Notes: generated by a model not told the origin, from the letters alone. A stretch of DNA of 64,000 nt from Peptidiphaga gingivicola (GCF_001652275.1 NZ_LVZK01000001.1:1736001-1800000), one strand, 5' to 3'. Numbered from the stretch's first letter, positions 36,799 to 47,585 are shown. Program-made: numbers and translations.

Positions 36799-37728
36799 CT
36801 AAGAGAGCGCCCTCGGGTGAGCTAAGGAGTAAACTTCACGTACCGTGTCGCGGCTGACCATCGTGTATATCTGCGTCGTCGATAACGATGAATGTCCTAG
36901 CAATTCTTGGACTACGCGGATGTCGGCGCCTCCTTGAAGCAGATGGGTGGCGAACGAATGCCTTAGCGTATGCGGGCTGACGTGCACGCTCAGTTTGGCG
37001 CGTTCGGCGGCGTTTTGAATGATTGCCCACGCACTTTGCCGGGACAACGGCCGTCCACGCGTGTTGAGGAAGAGCGACGGCGTTCCGGGGCCGGAGCTCG
37101 CCAACGATGGTCTTGCACGAACGAGGTAGGCGTCTATCGCCTCCACGGCGTAGCCGCCGAGCGGCACGACCCGTTCCTTGCGCCCCTTGCCGAAGAGCCG
37201 CGCCGAGGCCCCCGCCAGGTCGACGTCGTCGACGCTGAGCCCCACCGCCTCAGAAATGCGGGCCCCCGTTCCGTAGAGGACCTCCAGCAGCGCCCGGTCG
37301 CGCAGCGGCGCCGGCCCCTCGCCCGCGCCGCCCGCCGCTATGAGCGCGGCGACGTCGTCGATGTCCATCGCCTTCGGCAGCCGCGAAGGGATCTTCGGGG
37401 GGCGGACGTCGGCGGCGGGATTCGCGCCCGTGCGCCCTTCCTCGAAGACGAAGGCGTGGAAGGAACGGACGGCGGCCATGCTTCTGGCCACGGATGCGCG
37501 GGCCATCCCCTCGAGGCATTCGGCGAAGGACGCGACGTCCTCCGGTCTGACGTCGCTGATTTGCATGACTTCGCGCGCTCGAAGGTGCGAAAAATACTTC
37601 GTCAGGTCTCGCCGATAGGAGGAAACGGTGTTGTGTGACAGCGAACGTTCAACGGCGAGGTGAGCGAGAAACTGTTCACCCAATCTCGCAATCGGCTTGG
37701 GCCCGGGCAAGGGTGTATGAGAAGCCAT
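36799..37728 (-). CDS. xerD: Tyrosine recombinase XerD
   Basis: A 309-residue site-specific recombinase. An N-terminal SAM-like core-binding domain (about 12-105) is followed by the catalytic domain with R157 (GTGARISE), K181 (GKGRKER), H253, R256 (HTLRHSFATHLL), H279 (LLGHSS) and nucleophile Y288 (TQIYTM). With XerC it resolves chromosome dimers at dif, and a candidate dif lies 28 kb away in this window. It is first gene of the operon through der; a -10 element TAATAT lies 10 nt upstream of the ATG. Confidence 0.95.
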   Translation of the reverse strand: MASHTPLPGPKPIARLGEQFLAHLAVERSLSHNTVSSYRRDLTKYFSHLRAREVMQISDVRPEDVASFAECLEGMARASVARSMAAVRSFHAFVFEEGRTGANPAADVRPPKIPSRLPKAMDIDDVAALIAAGGAGEGPAPLRDRALLEVLYGTGARISEAVGLSVDDVDLAGASARLFGKGRKERVVPLGGYAVEAIDAYLVRARPSLASSGPGTPSLFLNTRGRPLSRQSAWAIIQNAAERAKLSVHVSPHTLRHSFATHLLQGGADIRVVQELLGHSSLSTTQIYTMVSRDTVREVYSLAHPRALS

Positions 37729-37737
37729 GATCCCTTT

Positions 37738-37743
37738 ATATTA
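37738..37743 (-). promoter_or_regulatory. -10 element of the xerD operon
   Basis: TAATAT on the minus strand, 9 nt before the xerD ATG; the resulting leader would be only a few nucleotides. Confidence 0.5.
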
Positions 37744-37781
37744 TCTCGAATGCTGTCTGGAATCGGAACGAAACCGACGGC

Positions 37782-37787
37782 TAAACT
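37782..37787 (+). promoter_or_regulatory. -10 element of tkt
   Basis: TAAACT directly precedes an in-frame ATG at 37788, so translation must begin further on, at 37839, after a leader of about 45 nt. Confidence 0.5.
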
Positions 37788-37838
37788 ATGAAACGGCGGC
37801 CTCGGAAAGGCCGAGGCGAAACAGACGAAAGGCTTACA

Positions 37839-39914
37839 ATGGCGAAGCTTGAATGGACGGACCTCGATCGGCGCGCAACGGACACGGCGCGCGTTTTGGC
37901 CGCGGACGCGGTGGAGAAAGCGGGCAACGGCCACCCCGGGACGGCGATCTCGATTGCGCCGTTGGCGTACACGCTCTTCAACAAGGTCATGCGCCACGAT
38001 CCTTCGGACCCCTCGTGGCTGGGCCGCGATCGCTTCGTCCTGTCGATCGGCCATTCCTCCGTCACCCTCTACAACCAGCTCTTCCTCACGGGCTACGGCC
38101 TGGAGCTGGAGGACCTGAAGTCCCTGCGGACCTGGGGCTCGCTCACGCCGGGCCACCCCGAATACGGGCACACGAAGGGAGTCGAGATCACGACCGGCCC
38201 GCTGGGCCAGGGCCTCGCCTCCGCCGTCGGCATGTCCATGGCGTCGCGCCGCGAGCGCGGCCTGCTCGACCCCGACGCCCCCACGGGCCAGTCTCCCTTC
38301 GACCATTTCGTCTACGTCGTCGCCGGAGAGGGCGACCTCGAGGAAGGCGTGACCAGCGAGGCCTGCTCGCTCGCCGGAACGCAGCACCTGGGCAATCTCA
38401 TCGTCATTTGGGACGACAACCGCATCTCGATCGAGGACGACACGAAGATCGCCTTCACCGAGGACGTCCTGGGTCGCTACGAGGCGTACGGCTGGCACAC
38501 CCAGCACGTCGATTGGACGAACGGCGGCGGCGAGTACAAGGAGGACGTCGAGGCCCTCTACGAGGCGATCGAAAACGCCAAGGCCGTCGCGGACAGGCCC
38601 TCGTTCATCCGCCTGTCGACGATCATGGCCTGGCCCTCCCCCACGAAGCAGGGAACCGGGGCCGCCCACGGCGCGAAGCTCGGCGCGGAGGAGCTCGCCG
38701 GTTTGAAGAAGGCTCTGGGCTTCGATCCGGAGAAGTCCTTCGACGTCGCCCAGGAAGTCCTCGATTACACCCGCAAAGGCGCCGCCGAGCGCGCCAAGGC
38801 CGAGCGTGCAAAGTGGGACGAGAAGCTTAAGACGTGGCGCGCGGCCAACCCGAAGCGCTCGAAGCTGCTCGACAGGCTCGTGGCGAAGAAGCTCCCGGAA
38901 GGGTGGGCCGACGCTCTGCCGTCCTTCGAGGTCGGGACGTCCGTGGCCACCCGGGCCGCCTCGGGCAATGTGCTGACCGCCCTGGCCCCCGTCCTTCCCG
39001 AGCTGTGGGGCGGATCGGCGGACCTGGCCGGATCGAACAACACGACGATGAAAGGCGAGCCGTCCTTCCTTCCCCCGGACCGCGTCTCGGAGGACTGGGA
39101 CGGAAACGTCTACGGCCGCACCCTGCATTTCGGCATCCGCGAGCACGCCATGGGCTCGATCGTCAACGGGATTACGCTGCATGGGCTCACCCGCGCCTAC
39201 GGCGGGACGTTCTTCGTCTTCTCCGACTACATGCGGGGCGCCGTTCGCCTCGCCGCCGTCATGCACATCCCGTCGATCTTCGTGTGGACGCACGATTCGA
39301 TCGGCGTGGGCGAGGACGGCCCCACCCATCAGCCCGTCGAACATCTGTGGGCGTACCGCGCCATTCCGCAGCTTGACATCGTCAGGCCCGCCGACGCCAA
39401 CGAGACGGCCGCGGCTTGGCGGGGAATCATCGAGCGCCGCGACGCCGGACCGGCCGGCCTCGTCCTCTCCAGGCAGAATCTGCCGGTGCTCGAAGGCACG
39501 TCCGCAGAGGGAGTCAAGCGCGGCGGGTACGTCCTCGCCGAAAGCCCGACGGGCAAGGTCGACGTCCAGATCCTCGCCACCGGCTCCGAGGTCTCCCTCG
39601 CCGTCGAGGCGCGCGACGCCCTCGCGGCCGAAGGCGTCGGGGCCCGCGTCGTGTCGCTTCCGAGTCTCGATTGGTTCGCCGAACAGAGCAAGGAGTATCG
39701 CGACTCCGTCATCCTTCCCGACGTCAAGGCGCGGGTCTCCGTCGAGGCCGGTTCGACCTTCGGGTGGGCCGGATACGTGGGCGACGCCGGACGGTCCGTG
39801 GGAATCGACCACTTCGGCGCCTCCGCTGCTGCGGGTAAGCTCTTCGAGGAATTCGGGGTGACCGCGCAGGCCGTGGTCGAGGCGGCTCGCGAGTCGATCA
39901 AAGCGGCAAAGTAG
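37839..39914 (+). CDS. tkt: Transketolase
   Basis: A 691-residue thiamine-diphosphate enzyme of the non-oxidative pentose phosphate pathway. The N-terminal GNGHPGTAISIAPL, the TPP-binding GEGDLEEGVTSEACSLAG...DDNRISIEDDT, the transketolase pyrimidine domain FGIREHAMGSIVNG and the C-terminal domain are all present. Length is typical. The family N-terminus MAKLEWTDLD picks the ATG at 37839; the frame opens at 37788 on the promoter. Downstream, two long hairpins separate it from zwf; no transaldolase gene is between them. Confidence 0.95.
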   Translation: MAKLEWTDLDRRATDTARVLAADAVEKAGNGHPGTAISIAPLAYTLFNKVMRHDPSDPSWLGRDRFVLSIGHSSVTLYNQLFLTGYGLELEDLKSLRTWGSLTPGHPEYGHTKGVEITTGPLGQGLASAVGMSMASRRERGLLDPDAPTGQSPFDHFVYVVAGEGDLEEGVTSEACSLAGTQHLGNLIVIWDDNRISIEDDTKIAFTEDVLGRYEAYGWHTQHVDWTNGGGEYKEDVEALYEAIENAKAVADRPSFIRLSTIMAWPSPTKQGTGAAHGAKLGAEELAGLKKALGFDPEKSFDVAQEVLDYTRKGAAERAKAERAKWDEKLKTWRAANPKRSKLLDRLVAKKLPEGWADALPSFEVGTSVATRAASGNVLTALAPVLPELWGGSADLAGSNNTTMKGEPSFLPPDRVSEDWDGNVYGRTLHFGIREHAMGSIVNGITLHGLTRAYGGTFFVFSDYMRGAVRLAAVMHIPSIFVWTHDSIGVGEDGPTHQPVEHLWAYRAIPQLDIVRPADANETAAAWRGIIERRDAGPAGLVLSRQNLPVLEGTSAEGVKRGGYVLAESPTGKVDVQILATGSEVSLAVEARDALAAEGVGARVVSLPSLDWFAEQSKEYRDSVILPDVKARVSVEAGSTFGWAGYVGDAGRSVGIDHFGASAAAGKLFEEFGVTAQAVVEAARESIKAAK

Positions 39915-39922
39915 CGGAACAA

Positions 39923-39958
39923 CGGGCTTGTGCCGGGCGGAGGCCCGGCACAAGCCCG
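39923..39958. terminator. 15-bp perfect hairpin after tkt
   Basis: CGGGCTTGTGCCGGG pairs with CCCGGCACAAGCCCG across the 6-nt loop CGGAGG. There is no T-tract; a T-less terminator or mRNA-stabilising hairpin. Confidence 0.65.
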
Positions 39959-39966
39959 GAGAATCC

Positions 39967-40007
39967 ACGCATGCGCGGGTGCGGATGAAAACCACCCGCG
40001 CATGCGT
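39967..40007. terminator. Second 15-bp perfect hairpin, tkt-zwf spacer
   Basis: ACGCATGCGCGGGTG pairs with CACCCGCGCATGCGT across an 11-nt loop. It begins 8 nt after the first hairpin and ends shortly before a likely zwf -10 (TACCCT, 40014-40019). Confidence 0.6.
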
Positions 40008-40082
40008 GCGCGCTACCCTCGATATGCGGCCTTACATATGCCGCGCATGTCATCAGCCAATCTCGGGGAAAGTTGAGAGTTC

Positions 40083-41588
40083 ATGGTCAATCCGCTTCGC
40101 AGCGCACCCGACAGCCGCTTGCAGCGAATCGCGGGTCCTTGTGGAATCGTCCTTTTTGGCATCACGGGCGACCTGTCGCGGCGAAAGATTCTTCCGGCGC
40201 TCTACGATCTCGCCAACCGCGGGCTGCTTCCGCCGTCGTTCACAATCATCGGCGTCGCCCGAAAGGTGGACCCGTCGCTGCCGGAAAAAGTCGAGGCCGC
40301 CATACGCGAGGGCGCGAACACCTCCGTCACCGAGACGACGCTCAAGCAACTCATGTCCGGGCTCGTAGTCGTCAACGGCCAGTACAACGACATCGAGACC
40401 TACCGTTCCCTCGGCCATGCGATGGACAGGATGTCCGCCGAGCGCGGAACCAACGGCAATTACGCCTTCTACCTGGCGATTCCGCCCGAGCTGTTCCCCA
40501 CCGTCCTCGGCGGGATCGGAACGGCCGGGCTTTGCGCCGAGGACGACGGATGGAGACGCGTCGTCGTCGAAAAGCCCTTCGGGCACGGCCTCGAATCGGC
40601 TCGCGAGCTCGACGACATGGTCACGAAAGTCTTCCATCAGGACGCGATTTTCCGCATCGACCACTATCTGGGCAAAGAAACGGTGCAGAACCTCATGGCG
40701 CTGCGCTTCGCCAACGAGCTGTACGAGCCGCTGTGGAACTCCGCCCACGTCGACCACGTCCAAATCACGATGGCCGAGGACATCGGCATCGGCACCCGCG
40801 CCGGATACTACGACGGCATCGGCGCCGCCCGCGACGTCATCCAAAACCATCTTCTTCAGCTCCTCGCCCTGACCGCGATGGAAGAGCCGATTTCCTTCGA
40901 GCCTTCGGCTCTTCGGATCGAGAAGGAAAAGGTTCTGGAGGCCACGAGGTTCTACGGCCCCGTCGGCGAATCGGCCGTGGCCGGCCAGTACACGTCGGGC
41001 TGGCAGGGAGGCGAATGGGTCAGGGGATACAAGGAGGAGCCGGGCATCCCCGCCGACTCGATCACCGACACATACGCGGCGCTGCGCCTGGGAATCGAAA
41101 CCCGGCGGTGGAAGGGCGTGCCCTTCTACCTGCGCGCCGGCAAGCGCCTGGGGCGTCGAGTCTCCGAGATCGCCGTCATTTTCAAGTACCCGCCGTTCCT
41201 TCCGTTCCCCTCGACCGACGGCTTGGGCCACAATGCGCTGGTCATCCGCGTCCAGCCCAACGAAGGCATGACGTTCAAACTCGGTTCAAAGGTGCCTGGA
41301 TCGGGCATGCAGCTGCGTGACGTGACGATGGATTTCGCATACGGGCACGCCTTCACCGAATACGCCCCAGAGGCCTACGAACGGCTCATCCTCGACGTTC
41401 TGCTGGGAGATCCGCCGCTTTTCCCCCGCCATCGCGAGATTGAGCTTTCCTGGAGGCTCCTCGATCAGGCGGAGAGCCACTGGGCGGAAAATCCCGAATC
41501 GATCGCGGAATACGCGCCCGGGACCTGGGGACCGGCCGCCTCGGACCGCATGCTCGCTCGCGACGGCCGCGCCTGGCGCCTGCCGTAG
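40083..41588 (+). CDS. zwf: Glucose-6-phosphate 1-dehydrogenase
   Basis: A 501-residue NADP-dependent enzyme that starts the oxidative pentose phosphate pathway. FGITGDLSRRK near residue 26 binds the coenzyme, VVVEKPFGHGL and RIDHYLGKETV (substrate binding, catalytic region) are typical, and FPSTDGLGHNALVIRVQPNEG marks the C-terminal domain. RBS GGGGAAAG precedes the ATG. The stop is 12 nt before opcA, whose product assembles or stabilises G6PD. No 6-phosphogluconolactonase follows. Confidence 0.96.
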   Translation: MVNPLRSAPDSRLQRIAGPCGIVLFGITGDLSRRKILPALYDLANRGLLPPSFTIIGVARKVDPSLPEKVEAAIREGANTSVTETTLKQLMSGLVVVNGQYNDIETYRSLGHAMDRMSAERGTNGNYAFYLAIPPELFPTVLGGIGTAGLCAEDDGWRRVVVEKPFGHGLESARELDDMVTKVFHQDAIFRIDHYLGKETVQNLMALRFANELYEPLWNSAHVDHVQITMAEDIGIGTRAGYYDGIGAARDVIQNHLLQLLALTAMEEPISFEPSALRIEKEKVLEATRFYGPVGESAVAGQYTSGWQGGEWVRGYKEEPGIPADSITDTYAALRLGIETRRWKGVPFYLRAGKRLGRRVSEIAVIFKYPPFLPFPSTDGLGHNALVIRVQPNEGMTFKLGSKVPGSGMQLRDVTMDFAYGHAFTEYAPEAYERLILDVLLGDPPLFPRHREIELSWRLLDQAESHWAENPESIAEYAPGTWGPAASDRMLARDGRAWRLP

Positions 41589-41600
41589 GAAGGAACCGAC

Positions 41601-42530
41601 ATGATCATCCACATGAACGGAACAAACACCGCCAGGGTGGGTCTGCGCCTTGACGAGCTGCGCGAGACCGCCGGCTCGAGCGCCCTCGGGCGAGTTCTCA
41701 CGCTCATCATCATCGCGAAAAACGAGGGCGGGGTTCGCGACGCCATCGCCTCCGCCGCGGGCGCCGCCCGGGCGCATCCGTGCCGCATCATCGCCGTCCT
41801 CCCGGTCGACGGCGAGGAACCGAAGGTCGACGCCGAGTTGAGGGTCGGTCCCGAGGCGGGCCTTTCCGAGATCGCCATCCTTCGGTGCTCCAACGGCTCG
41901 GCCGACAATTTGGAGACGCTCGTCATTCCGCTGCTTCTTCCCGACGCGCCCGTCGTCGTCTGGTGGGTTCAAGACGCGCCGGAGAACCCGTCGCGCACAC
42001 CGATCGGGGCCATGGCCCAGCGCCGCATCACAACGGCCCAGAACTCCGGCGTTCCGGCCGACGAGATCCTCCGCCGGGTGCGCGACGGCTACGCCCCGGG
42101 CGACACCGACCTCGCGTGGACGGGCGTGACCTTCTGGAGGAACCACCTCGCCGCCATGCTCGACGAGCCTCCGCACGAGGTGGTCGAACGCGCCGTCGTG
42201 CGCGGCAACCGCACCCATCCGGCGGTGGTTTTCCTTGCGGCGTGGCTGGCCTTGCGGCTGGAGGTCCCGGTGGAGATCGAGCACACGCGGGGAACCGCCA
42301 TCGACGGGGTGTCCATGTTCCGCTCCTCCGGGGAGCTGCGGCTGGATCGCCCGATCGGGTCCGACTTCGGCGACATGGTGCGCCCCGACCGCGAGGTCCA
42401 GCGCGTCAACCTGACGATGCGCACGATGGAGTCGAAGATGATTGAGGAGCTTCGAGAGATGACGCCCGACACCGCCTACGAAGAAGTCCTCAAGCACGGC
42501 CTTGAAAGGGTGCTGCCTTCCGGCGAGTGA
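41601..42530 (+). CDS. opcA: Glucose-6-phosphate dehydrogenase assembly protein OpcA
   Basis: A 309-residue protein of the OpcA family, an allosteric activator/assembly factor of G6PD in cyanobacteria and actinobacteria. Recognisable family stretches are LTLIIIAKNEGG, HPCRIIAVLP, LPDAPVVVWWVQDAP and WTGVTFWRNHLAAMLDEPP. AGGAAGGA lies before the ATG, 12 nt after zwf. A gene for 6-phosphogluconolactonase, commonly next, is missing; the plus-strand run ends here with a convergent hairpin. Confidence 0.93.
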   Translation: MIIHMNGTNTARVGLRLDELRETAGSSALGRVLTLIIIAKNEGGVRDAIASAAGAARAHPCRIIAVLPVDGEEPKVDAELRVGPEAGLSEIAILRCSNGSADNLETLVIPLLLPDAPVVVWWVQDAPENPSRTPIGAMAQRRITTAQNSGVPADEILRRVRDGYAPGDTDLAWTGVTFWRNHLAAMLDEPPHEVVERAVVRGNRTHPAVVFLAAWLALRLEVPVEIEHTRGTAIDGVSMFRSSGELRLDRPIGSDFGDMVRPDREVQRVNLTMRTMESKMIEELREMTPDTAYEEVLKHGLERVLPSGE

Positions 42531-42674
42531 GCGCTGGCCCGGCGAACGAGATTGGCTTCGTCGCTTGGGCGGGCGAGCTGTAGCCTTGCAAACGGGCGAC
42601 TTTGCCTTCCTGCGAATGGGCTCGGACTTGCGCCCGGCGGCCTATTTTGAAAGCCGCCAAACGGGCGCGTCTAT

Positions 42675-42700
42675 AGTTTGAAAACTGTCAGTTTGAAAAC
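42675..42700. repeat. 11-bp direct repeat (15-bp period) downstream of opcA
   Basis: AGTTTGAAAAC at 42675-42685 and again at 42690-42700, in the 241-nt convergent spacer. Confidence 0.6.
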
Positions 42701-42709
42701 GGGGCGGCC

Positions 42710-42750
42710 GACCTTGCGAGCGCTTTCGGCCAGAGAGCGTTCGCAAGGTC
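42710..42750. terminator. Bidirectional hairpin between convergent opcA and secG
   Basis: A 15-bp stem (GACCTTGCGAGCGCT with AGCGTTCGCAAGGTC, one G-T pair) and an 11-nt loop; no T-tract. The position suits termination of both opcA and the gap-pgk-tpiA-secG transcript. Confidence 0.65.
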
Positions 42751-42771
42751 ATGCGGCCTTCATCCGCGGGG

Positions 42772-43017
42772 CTACAATCCGAATTTCACGATGAGTCCGA
42801 TGAGGACGATCACCACGCTCCAGATGAGGGCCACGCCGACGGTGATGCGGTTGAGGTTGCGCTCGGCCACTCCCGACGAACGCATCGAGGTTGAAATGCC
42901 GCCGCCGAACATCTCGGAGATGCCGCCTCCCTTGCCCTTGTGAAGCAGAATCGACAAGACGAGCAGAATGCTCGTAATGACGAGGAGAACCTCGCAGACT
43001 ATGAGGAGAACTTTCAC
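42772..43017 (-). CDS. secG: Preprotein translocase subunit SecG
   Basis: An 81-residue membrane protein with two helices (LLIVCEVLLVITSILLVLSI and TVGVALIWSVVIVLIGLIV) flanking the conserved KGKGGGISEMFGGG loop. It assists SecYE translocation. The GTG start has GAAGGAAAC upstream. secG after tpiA is the usual actinobacterial order, though here 161 nt and a hairpin separate the two. Confidence 0.94.
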   Translation of the reverse strand: MKVLLIVCEVLLVITSILLVLSILLHKGKGGGISEMFGGGISTSMRSSGVAERNLNRITVGVALIWSVVIVLIGLIVKFGL

Positions 43018-43032
43018 AACGTTTCCTTCCGA

Positions 43033-43120
43033 TGCCCCACGGACGCAAGGCGTGCCTGCCTGGCCTTATGCAGAGCGGTGATTGCATTCAAAAGTGCCCC
43101 GCGGACGCGAGGCGTGCCTG
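43033..43120. repeat. 26-bp direct repeat (62-bp period) between tpiA and secG
   Basis: TGCCCCACGGACGCAAGG followed by CGTGCCTG (43033-43058) recurs as TGCCCCGCGGACGCGAGG plus CGTGCCTG (43095-43120), two mismatches. The near copy ends about 16 nt from the secG start, so it overlaps its leader. Confidence 0.7.
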
Positions 43121-43135
43121 TACAAGCATAAATGC

Positions 43136-43170
43136 CGTGCGCGGGCGCCGCAATGAAGCGCCCGCGCACG
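43136..43170. terminator. Hairpin after tpiA
   Basis: CGTGCGCGGGCG pairs with CGCCCGCGCACG (12 bp) around an 11-nt loop, directly after the tpiA stop. No T-tract. Confidence 0.6.
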
Positions 43171-43178
43171 CGCGTGAG

Positions 43179-43955
43179 TCACTTGTAATAGGTCACGATC
43201 TTCGCGAACTCGTCGGCCTTGAGGCTCGCTCCGCCGACGAGGGCGCCGTCGACGTCGGGCTGGGCCATGATCTCGACGACGTTCGAGGATTTCACAGACC
43301 CGCCGTACTGGATCCGCACGGCGTCGGCGACGGAATCGTCGTAGAGCTCGGCGATCCTCCGGCGGATGGCCCCGCAGACCTCCTGCGCGTCCTCCGGCGT
43401 GGCGACCTCTCCCGTGCCGATGGCCCAGATGGGCTCGTAGGCAATGACCGAAGAGGCAACGTCCTTCCCGCTGAGATGGGCGAACATCGCGTCGATCTGC
43501 CCGACGACGTACTCGACCTGGCGGCCTTCCTTACGCACTTCCAGCGCCTCGCCGCAGCAGACAATCGGCGTCAGGCCCGCCTCGAGCGCCTTCTTCGCTT
43601 TCGCGCCGATGAGCTCGTTCGACTCGCCGTGGTATTCGCGGCGCTCCGAATGCCCGACCACGACGTACGTGCAGCCGAGCTTGACGAGCATGTCCGTGGA
43701 GATCTCGCCGGTGTATGCGCCGTTGTCGTGGGTCGAGACGTCTTGGGCGCCGTACTTGATCTTCAACCCTTCGGAATCGACGACGGTCTGCACCGTGCGG
43801 AGGTCAGTGAACGGCGGGATCACGGCCACCTCCACCTTGCCGTAGTCATGGTCGAGGTCTCCGAGAGACCACGCGAGCTTCTGAACGAGCTGATTGGCCT
43901 CGAGGTGGTCGAGGTTCATCTTCCAATTGCCCGCCATAATGGGTGTGCGCGCCAT
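43179..43955 (-). CDS. tpiA: Triosephosphate isomerase
   Basis: A 258-residue TIM-barrel enzyme interconverting dihydroxyacetone phosphate and glyceraldehyde 3-phosphate. AGNWKMN with catalytic Lys12, VVGHSERR (catalytic His) and the [10 protein letters not shown] box (catalytic Glu) are all present, plus IQYGGSV and GGASL. Its ATG shares one base with the pgk stop (TGATG), so translation is coupled. Confidence 0.96.
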   Translation of the reverse strand: MARTPIMAGNWKMNLDHLEANQLVQKLAWSLGDLDHDYGKVEVAVIPPFTDLRTVQTVVDSEGLKIKYGAQDVSTHDNGAYTGEISTDMLVKLGCTYVVVGHSERREYHGESNELIGAKAKKALEAGLTPIVCCGEALEVRKEGRQVEYVVGQIDAMFAHLSGKDVASSVIAYEPIWAIGTGEVATPEDAQEVCGAIRRRIAELYDDSVADAVRIQYGGSVKSSNVVEIMAQPDVDGALVGGASLKADEFAKIVTYYK

Positions 43956-45148
43956 CAGTCCTCCAAAACTGCGATGCCCGGAAGCACCTTGCCCTCGAGA
44001 AACTCGAGGGAGGCGCCGCCGCCGGTGGAAATATGGGAAAACTTCGACTCGTCGAAGCCGAGGTTGCGAACGGCCGCGGCCGAGTCGCCGCCGCCGACGA
44101 TCGTAAAGCCTTCGGCGTCTTGCATGGCCTGCGCGATGGCGCGCGTGCCCGCGGAGAATGCGTCGAACTCGAAAACGCCCATGGGGCCGTTCCAGACGAT
44201 CGTCTTCGAATCCGCGATCGCGTCGGCGTAGGCCTTGGCCGTCTTCGGGCCGATGTCGAGGCCCATCTGATCGGCCGGAATGGCGCTGGAGGCCACGACT
44301 GTCGAGGGGGCGTCGGCCGCGAACTTAGGCGCAACGACGGTGTCGACCGGGATGAGCAGCTTGACGCCGTTCTCCTTGGCCTTCTTCAGATACTCCGCCG
44401 CGGTGGCAACCTGGTCGTCCTCGCGCAGCGAGGTCCCGACCTCGTGCCCTTCGGCGAGCAGGAACGTGTAGGCCATTCCGCCGCCGATGAGGAGCCGGTC
44501 GGCCTTGTCGAGCAGGTTCTCGATGACGCCGAGCTTGTCGGAGACCTTCGAGCCTCCGAGCACCACGGTGTAGGGCCGCTCGGGGTTCTTCGTGGCGCGG
44601 GAAAGCGAGTCGATCTCCTTGAAGACGAGCTCCCCGGCGGCCGAAGGAACGAGCTTGGCGACGTCGTAGACGGACGCCTGCTTGCGATGCACGACGCCGA
44701 AGCCGTCGGAGACGAAGACGTCTGCGAGGCCGGCGTACTCCTTGGCGAGCTCCTCCCGCTCGGCGTCGACCTTGGAATCCTCACGCTTGTCGAAGCGGAC
44801 GTTTTCGAGGAGGACGATCTGGCCGTTCCCCAGCGCGTCGACCTTGGCGTGCGCGTCGGGGCCGACGGTGTCGGCGGCGAGCGGAACGTCCACACCGAGA
44901 AGCTCCGAGAGGCGCGCGGCCACGGGCGCGAGGGAAAACTCGGGCTTGACCTGGCCCTTGGGCCGGCCAAGGTGGGCTGATACGACGACGCGCGCGCCGG
45001 CGTCGAGGAGCCTCTTGAGTGTGGGAAGGGCGGCGCGGATGCGGCCGTCGTCGGTGATGTTGCGATTCTCGTCGAGTGGGACGTTGAAGTCCGAGCGGAC
45101 GAAAACCTTCTTGCCGGCGAGATCGCCGAGCGTGTCGATGGTTCTCAT
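43955..45148 (-). CDS. pgk: Phosphoglycerate kinase
   Basis: A 397-residue two-domain kinase that forms ATP from 1,3-bisphosphoglycerate. [11 protein letters not shown], the basic-patch [17 protein letters not shown] and the C-terminal [22 protein letters not shown] are characteristic. The ATG at 45148 with GAAAGGAAA upstream gives the family start MRTIDTL; a frame 10 codons longer lacks an RBS. Confidence 0.96.
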   Translation of the reverse strand: MRTIDTLGDLAGKKVFVRSDFNVPLDENRNITDDGRIRAALPTLKRLLDAGARVVVSAHLGRPKGQVKPEFSLAPVAARLSELLGVDVPLAADTVGPDAHAKVDALGNGQIVLLENVRFDKREDSKVDAEREELAKEYAGLADVFVSDGFGVVHRKQASVYDVAKLVPSAAGELVFKEIDSLSRATKNPERPYTVVLGGSKVSDKLGVIENLLDKADRLLIGGGMAYTFLLAEGHEVGTSLREDDQVATAAEYLKKAKENGVKLLIPVDTVVAPKFAADAPSTVVASSAIPADQMGLDIGPKTAKAYADAIADSKTIVWNGPMGVFEFDAFSAGTRAIAQAMQDAEGFTIVGGGDSAAAVRNLGFDESKFSHISTGGGASLEFLEGKVLPGIAVLED

Positions 45149-45167
45149 GATTTCCTTTCTGCGCACA

Positions 45168-45201
45168 GATGCCCGCACACGCCGAGACGTGCGCGGGCAT
45201 C
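45168..45201. terminator. Intercistronic hairpin between gap and pgk
   Basis: GATGCCCGCACAC pairs with GTGCGCGGGCATC (12 of 13 positions) around an 8-nt loop. It probably attenuates or stabilises the gap-pgk transcript rather than ending it. Confidence 0.5.
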
Positions 45202-45218
45202 ATGTCAATTCATTGACG

Positions 45219-46561
<1,343 letters not shown>

Positions 46562-47545
46562 TCAGGGGGCGTCGTGGCCCGCGGCGCGGGCGGCGTCGAG
46601 CGTCGAGGGGACGCCCAACTCGGCGGCGCGTTTGTCGGCCATGGTGTTCAGGCGCCGAAGCCGCCCGGCCACTGCGTCCTTCGTGGCCGGGGGGTTGAGC
46701 CGTTCGCCGAGGAGATTGAGCGAATCCTCCGGGTACTTCATGCGAAACTCGCCGGCTTCGCGCAGATTGTCGGGGATGTCGTCGCCGAGGATTTCGAATG
46801 CGCGCTTGACTCGGATGACGGCTATGACGGCGGCGTCGGCCGAGCGGCGCATATTTGCGTCGTCGAAGTTGGCAAGGCGGTTGGCCGATCCGTGGACTTC
46901 CCTCTCGACCCGCAGTTCCTCCCACTTCAAGACGACGTCGTTGGCGCCCATTCTCGTGAGCATCTCGGCGATCGCGTCGCCCTCGCGGATGTCGACGCGA
47001 TGCGCTCCGCGCGATTCGCGCGCGCGGTACGGGATCTCCATGCGCCGCGCCAATCCCCCCAGGGCGTAGGAGGATTCGAGACTGGGGCAGATGACTTCGA
47101 GGGAGGCGTTGCGCCCCGGCTCCAAGAGGGACCCGCGAGCCAGGAAAGCGCCGCGCCAGGCTGCGGTGCCGTCGGCCTTGGACCCTCCGACGATCGCCGG
47201 CGGAAGCCCGCGCACGGGCCGACCGTAGCTGTCGAGCAGGCCGAGGCGGCGCGCGATGCGCTCGCCGTTGCTGGTGATGCGGACGAGGTAATGGTTTGAC
47301 TGCCTCATGGACGAGGAGACCGTTAGAAGCTCGCTGCTTATGTTGAAAGCCTGGGAGACGAGGTCCCACAGGTGGCGGGCGCTCGCCGCGTGGCTCAGTT
47401 CCGCATGAAGCGCGACCTTGCCTCCCGCGATTTGCAATCCGCCGGCAAAACGAAACATCGTCGAGACCTCCGCGATCACGCACGAGAGCATGCGCGGGCG
47501 GACTTGCGAAAGTTCGTCTTTGGCTAATTGGGTCAATGCTGGCAT
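46562..47545 (-). CDS. whiA: Sporulation/cell-division regulator WhiA
   Basis: A 327-residue protein with an N-terminal LAGLIDADG-like fold (AAWRGAFLARGSLLEPG, MEIPYRARESRGAHRVDIREGDAI) and a C-terminal helix-turn-helix (LRYPEDSLNLLGERLNPPATKDAVAGRLRRL-type segment). WhiA controls cell division genes in actinobacteria. The ATG at 47545 starts the family sequence MPALTQLAKDEL; a longer frame overlaps yvcK. The order uvrC-rapZ-yvcK-whiA is conserved. Confidence 0.94.
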   Translation of the reverse strand: MPALTQLAKDELSQVRPRMLSCVIAEVSTMFRFAGGLQIAGGKVALHAELSHAASARHLWDLVSQAFNISSELLTVSSSMRQSNHYLVRITSNGERIARRLGLLDSYGRPVRGLPPAIVGGSKADGTAAWRGAFLARGSLLEPGRNASLEVICPSLESSYALGGLARRMEIPYRARESRGAHRVDIREGDAIAEMLTRMGANDVVLKWEELRVEREVHGSANRLANFDDANMRRSADAAVIAVIRVKRAFEILGDDIPDNLREAGEFRMKYPEDSLNLLGERLNPPATKDAVAGRLRRLNTMADKRAAELGVPSTLDAARAAGHDAP

Positions 47546-47585
47546 TGGCTTCTTCCGTTGACTGATGATTGCGGGGCGCGCCGGG

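Noticed and set aside
37602-39995. 797-codon minus-strand frame opposite tkt
   Set aside because: tkt on the plus strand is unambiguous; the antisense product has no recognisable motif.
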